From: an uncultured Verrucomicrobia subdivision 3 bacterium
Lineage (GTDB): Bacteria > Verrucomicrobiota > Verrucomicrobiia > Limisphaerales > UBA11358
Direction of reading: 5' to 3'
Length of the DNA stretch: 9,136 bases
Assembly: GCA_903861445.1 (NCBI GenBank)
Contig: CAIOUK010000244.1
Span: 1-9,136 of the forward strand
A program made the translations under genes and the position numbers. Under the pieces are notes generated by a model. It saw only the letters and a list, made by a program, of their open reading frames with translations. It made no database searches and was not told the origin of the DNA. Shown here piece by piece: positions 6,559 to 9,136 of the stretch. Positions within the stretch are counted from its first letter, which is position 1. Each line of letters starts with the position of its first letter.

Positions 6559-6602
6559 TTAACGCCAAAGACAAAACGGCTACGGTAAGGAGCCAACGTT
6601 TA
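6559..6602 (+). promoter_or_regulatory. Candidate structured 5' leader of the surface-protein gene
   Basis: Two nested stems can be drawn on the sense strand. The inner one pairs GGCT (6578-6581) with AGCC (6591-6594) around the loop ACGGTAAGG. The outer one pairs AACG (6561-6564) with CGTT (6597-6600), extendable to TTAACG with one bulge. The purine-rich internal loop CCAAAGACAAAAC lies on one side. It ends about 46 bases before the ATG. The layout recalls small ligand-binding or protein-binding leader RNAs, but I cannot match it to a known riboswitch class, and short stems like these arise by chance. Confidence 0.25.
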
Positions 6603-6626
6603 ATGTTTCTTTTGCGTCGTTTAATG
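6597..6626 (+). repeat. Nine-base direct repeat CGTTTAATG, 21 bp apart
   Basis: CGTTTAATG occurs at 6597-6605 and again at 6618-6626, exactly 21 bases apart (about two helical turns), 23-52 bp before the ATG at 6649. Spacing by whole turns is what one expects of two protein-binding sites on one face of DNA. The repeat is directly seen; a regulator is inferred. Confidence 0.4.
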
Positions 6627-6648
6627 CAATTTTGACCCCAAGACAGCT

Positions 6649-9136
6649 ATGAACCACACCCAAACCATATTTAGAAGGTGGCTGCCATTTTTGACGCTGG
6701 CAGTATTAACTATCGTATTTAGTCAGTCGTTGCGGGCCACGACGCTGGTGCAAGAGTTTTATCTGCCGATGCCGGAGGCGCAGATTTATCAAGCCAACAA
6801 TGCCATCATTAGCGGCACGAGTTCGACGATTCTTTCGACTTTTTCCATCGTGGTCACGGGGGATGGCACGGTAATTTATTATGATCAGTGGGAAGATGGT
6901 TATGAAACGGACTTAAGCAACCCGACGCAGTCCACTACCCAAATTTGGGGTGATGGCAATGACGCGCACGGTATTCCGCCTGGGTTTGCGCACAATCCGG
7001 TGGGCTTGCCCGCTGGCACGGTCATCACGCTGACGAATGTCGTGCCGACCGCGCCGCGCGGAACGGCGGTTTTGTATGATGCGCGTGACCATATCGCTGC
7101 GAACAAGGCTTTGGTAATCACCCGCGCGGGGTGGCCGTCAGGCACCGGTCCGGTGTTTGCCGGGGCGGTGGGCGTTTTATCCACGATTGATTGGGGAACG
7201 AATTACATCAGTCCGGTTGGCCAGAACATGACGAACATCAACCTGATGAAATACGTCGGGATGTTCATCATGGCGGCGCAGAACAACACGGCGGTGACGA
7301 TTGATCCCAACGGCAATGGCGTTGGCACGACCAACATTGTTTTGAATCAGGGCGAATCCTATCTAGTCAATGGCGGGATTATGGTCGGCGGCCGGGTGAC
7401 GGCCTCCAAGCCGATTCAGGCGGATTTGATTATCGGCCATGTGGGAGCCAGTTATGCCAGCGATTGGTTCACGTTGTATCCGGCCTCGTCCTGGAGCAGT
7501 TCATATTACACGCCGGTTTGTTCGGCTTCGAGTGGTTCGTATCCCACTTACGTTTATCTCTACAATTCAAACACCAATCCCATCAATATTAATTACACCA
7601 CCAAGACCACCGCCGGAACTTTTCCGGTGCCGGCCACAAACGGAGTTTATCAGTTTCAAATGCCCATCGGCTCCGGCGCGAGTTTTTCCAGCTCCAATGG
7701 CCAAAGTTTTTACGCGCTCTGCACCGTGGCCGCGCCGAATTCGGCAGACACCGCTTACAACTGGGGTTATACGCCCGTGCCCAAGAGTGGATTGACCACG
7801 GCGGCGACGGTGGGTTGGGGGCCGGGCAGTGCGGATGGCACCCAGAATGGCAGTCCGGTCTGGGTCACCGCTTTGGGGAACACTACATTGTATGTCGTCT
7901 ATCAATCCGGCAGCCATCCCTACACCAATTCTGCCGGCAGATACGACACCAATTTTAATTTAACCGCACTGCAATCTCTTAAAATTTACGACCCTGGCGC
8001 CAGTAAAAGTCAGACGGGTATGAAACTTTATACCTTGGATGGAACGCTCATAGCAGCCGCCTGGGGTGAAGATGCCGATAAAGCCGCTCCTGGCAATCCT
8101 TACATTGATGCCGGCACCACGGTCATTCCCTTTCCGGTGCCGACGATTCATAAGTCGGTGACGAATCTTACTACCACCGCCGGCCTGCAAATCAGTAATA
8201 TATTGCAATATACCGTGGAGGTAGATAATAAAGGACTCTTACCGCTGGGCAACGTGGTAGTCATTGACGGACCGTCCACAAATCTTGCTTATGTTACGAA
8301 TACTTGCACTTACAATGGTGTCTCGATTCCAGATAACCCCGGTCCTTATAATGCCACTAATACGGCTTTTCCGCTGGACACCAACGGCACGCCGCCCGGC
8401 TATACTATTCCGATTCTGTTGAGTCAGGGCACCAGCACCTTCACCTATAAAGTTCAAGTCATTGGCGGGGGAGCTGTCAGTAATAATGCCAGCATACCCC
8501 TTGCTGGTGCCGCCACCATCTCCGCTCAGACTTATATCCCGACAGCGTCGGCGGGGTCGAATGCATTTGTGTCTTTGAATTTCACCACCACCAATAGCAC
8601 TACACCGGTCAACACTTATTACATCGGCAACGATGTGTTTGTGCTTATGACCAATTCCATCATCACGTCCAACATATTGCAGACAATCAATGTGACGGTG
8701 ACGGACACCAACAGCGGCGATTTCCAAACCATTGTGCTGACCGAGACAGCCACCAACTCCGGCGTGTTTCGCAATATAACCAATCTGCCCACCTCCAACA
8801 CCAATGGTTTTAATCCGCAGGATGGCATCTTATATGTGGCCAGCGGCGACACGCTGACGGTGAGTTATACCGACCCGCTTTATGGCGATAGTTCCACCAC
8901 CAATGCCAGTATCATTGCGCCGGCGCAAAAGAAACAGCTTTATCTTTCCACGACCAACAACCTTACGCAAGGTAACCAGTATCTTTATCGTGTGAATCCG
9001 GCGGCCACGCCGAATCATGGTTCAAACTTTTTCAGCGTGGATATTGGCAGCGCAGGCGGATCTATGACTGTGCTCTCGACTAATACAGGGACTAATGCGA
9101 CTGCAACAACGTTAACCTTGAGCAATGTGGTTGTGT
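6649..9136 (+). CDS. Large secreted/surface protein with DUF11-like and Ig-like domains (3' end outside window)
   Basis: From the ATG at 6649 the frame stays open for 829 codons to the window edge; an in-frame TAA at 6622-6624 precludes a longer start. Residues 1-30 look like a Sec signal peptide: RR at 9-10, a hydrophobic run WLPFLTLAVLTIVF, and likely cleavage after SLRA. Residues about 31-495 form a beta-rich module with motifs I associate with large exported proteins of several phyla: TVIYYDQWEDGYE (74-86), TQIWGDGN (97-104), ITRAGW (157-162), SSWSSSYYT (280-288) and KIYDPG (445-450). Residues about 498-605 resemble a DUF11 (TIGR01451-type) repeat, starting TIHKSVTNL. Residues about 640-757 resemble an Ig-like domain (VTVTDTNSGDFQTIVLTE, GDTLTVSYTDPLYGDSS). 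A further unit seems to begin near QLYLSTTNN (763-771). Composition is rich in Thr, Asn and Ser. It probably acts outside the cell in adhesion or envelope structure; no catalytic motif was seen, and any C-terminal anchor lies outside the window. Confidence 0.85.
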   Translation, partial: MNHTQTIFRRWLPFLTLAVLTIVFSQSLRATTLVQEFYLPMPEAQIYQANNAIISGTSSTILSTFSIVVTGDGTVIYYDQWEDGYETDLSNPTQSTTQIWGDGNDAHGIPPGFAHNPVGLPAGTVITLTNVVPTAPRGTAVLYDARDHIAANKALVITRAGWPSGTGPVFAGAVGVLSTIDWGTNYISPVGQNMTNINLMKYVGMFIMAAQNNTAVTIDPNGNGVGTTNIVLNQGESYLVNGGIMVGGRVTASKPIQADLIIGHVGASYASDWFTLYPASSWSSSYYTPVCSASSGSYPTYVYLYNSNTNPININYTTKTTAGTFPVPATNGVYQFQMPIGSGASFSSSNGQSFYALCTVAAPNSADTAYNWGYTPVPKSGLTTAATVGWGPGSADGTQNGSPVWVTALGNTTLYVVYQSGSHPYTNSAGRYDTNFNLTALQSLKIYDPGASKSQTGMKLYTLDGTLIAAAWGEDADKAAPGNPYIDAGTTVIPFPVPTIHKSVTNLTTTAGLQISNILQYTVEVDNKGLLPLGNVVVIDGPSTNLAYVTNTCTYNGVSIPDNPGPYNATNTAFPLDTNGTPPGYTIPILLSQGTSTFTYKVQVIGGGAVSNNASIPLAGAATISAQTYIPTASAGSNAFVSLNFTTTNSTTPVNTYYIGNDVFVLMTNSIITSNILQTINVTVTDTNSGDFQTIVLTETATNSGVFRNITNLPTSNTNGFNPQDGILYVASGDTLTVSYTDPLYGDSSTTNASIIAPAQKKQLYLSTTNNLTQGNQYLYRVNPAATPNHGSNFFSVDIGSAGGSMTVLSTNTGTNATATTLTLSNVVV

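Larger units (their letters stand above)
6271..6648. other. 378-bp AT-richer intergenic region upstream of the surface-protein gene
   Basis: This stretch is more AT-rich than the flavoprotein gene before it. After the flavoprotein stop there is a T-run (6310-6315) preceded only by a very weak GTG/CAC hairpin, so I do not call a terminator. One 50-codon ATG frame (6348-6500) has cysteines spaced C-x2-C-x3-C at residues 29, 32 and 36, but no ribosome site and no family I recognise. Two inverted-repeat structures and a direct repeat are listed separately. No -35/-10 pair stands out clearly. Confidence 0.5.

Noticed and set aside
1..9136. CRISPR array, tRNA/rRNA genes, intact insertion sequence
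   Set aside because: I saw no regularly spaced repeats, cloverleaf-like sequence, rRNA motif or transposase in either strand.

Overview
The window looks like chromosomal DNA from a bacterium of moderate-to-high GC, most likely a member of the Verrucomicrobiota (Pedosphaera/Limisphaera-like). That placement is inference. It rests on the long basic N-terminal extension of RsmH, a style I associate with verrucomicrobial and opitutal homologues, on the large Thr/Asn/Ser-rich secreted repeat protein at the right end, and on gene starts that lack Shine-Dalgarno motifs and often use GTG. No database search was possible.

Layout, left to right. (1) Positions 1-556, minus strand: a toxin-first higBA toxin-antitoxin pair. 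The higA antitoxin is cut by the window edge. The two genes overlap by four bases, and a perfect palindrome covering a TTGACA box lies just upstream of higB. (2) Positions 557-1244: about 690 bp with no gene I can support; it holds weak ORFs and a GC-rich inverted repeat and may be a decayed or dispersed element. (3) Positions 1245-3812, minus strand: a large polytopic membrane protein fused to a spermidine-synthase-like Rossmann domain that lacks two of the usual polyamine-contact acids. (4) Positions 3980-5023, minus strand: rsmH, the 16S rRNA C1402 N4-methyltransferase, lying 167 bp upstream of the membrane fusion gene in the same orientation and away from any division/cell-wall cluster. 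(5) Positions 5050-6270, plus strand: a HI0933/YhiN/BaiN-type flavoprotein, divergent from rsmH with only 26 bp between the two GTG starts. (6) Positions 6271-6648: an AT-richer intergenic region with candidate regulatory structure next to the last gene. (7) Positions 6649-9136, plus strand: an uninterrupted reading frame of 829 codons that runs off the right end. It has a signal peptide, a long N-terminal beta-rich module, a DUF11-like domain and an Ig-like domain, and is probably a giant secreted or cell-surface protein.

The genes do not form one obvious pathway. The window reads as housekeeping genes (rsmH, flavoprotein) flanked by accessory cargo: a toxin-antitoxin module on the left and a large surface protein on the right. 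The least ordinary items are the fused synthase with an altered active site, the probable higBA operator, and the leader region of the surface-protein gene.
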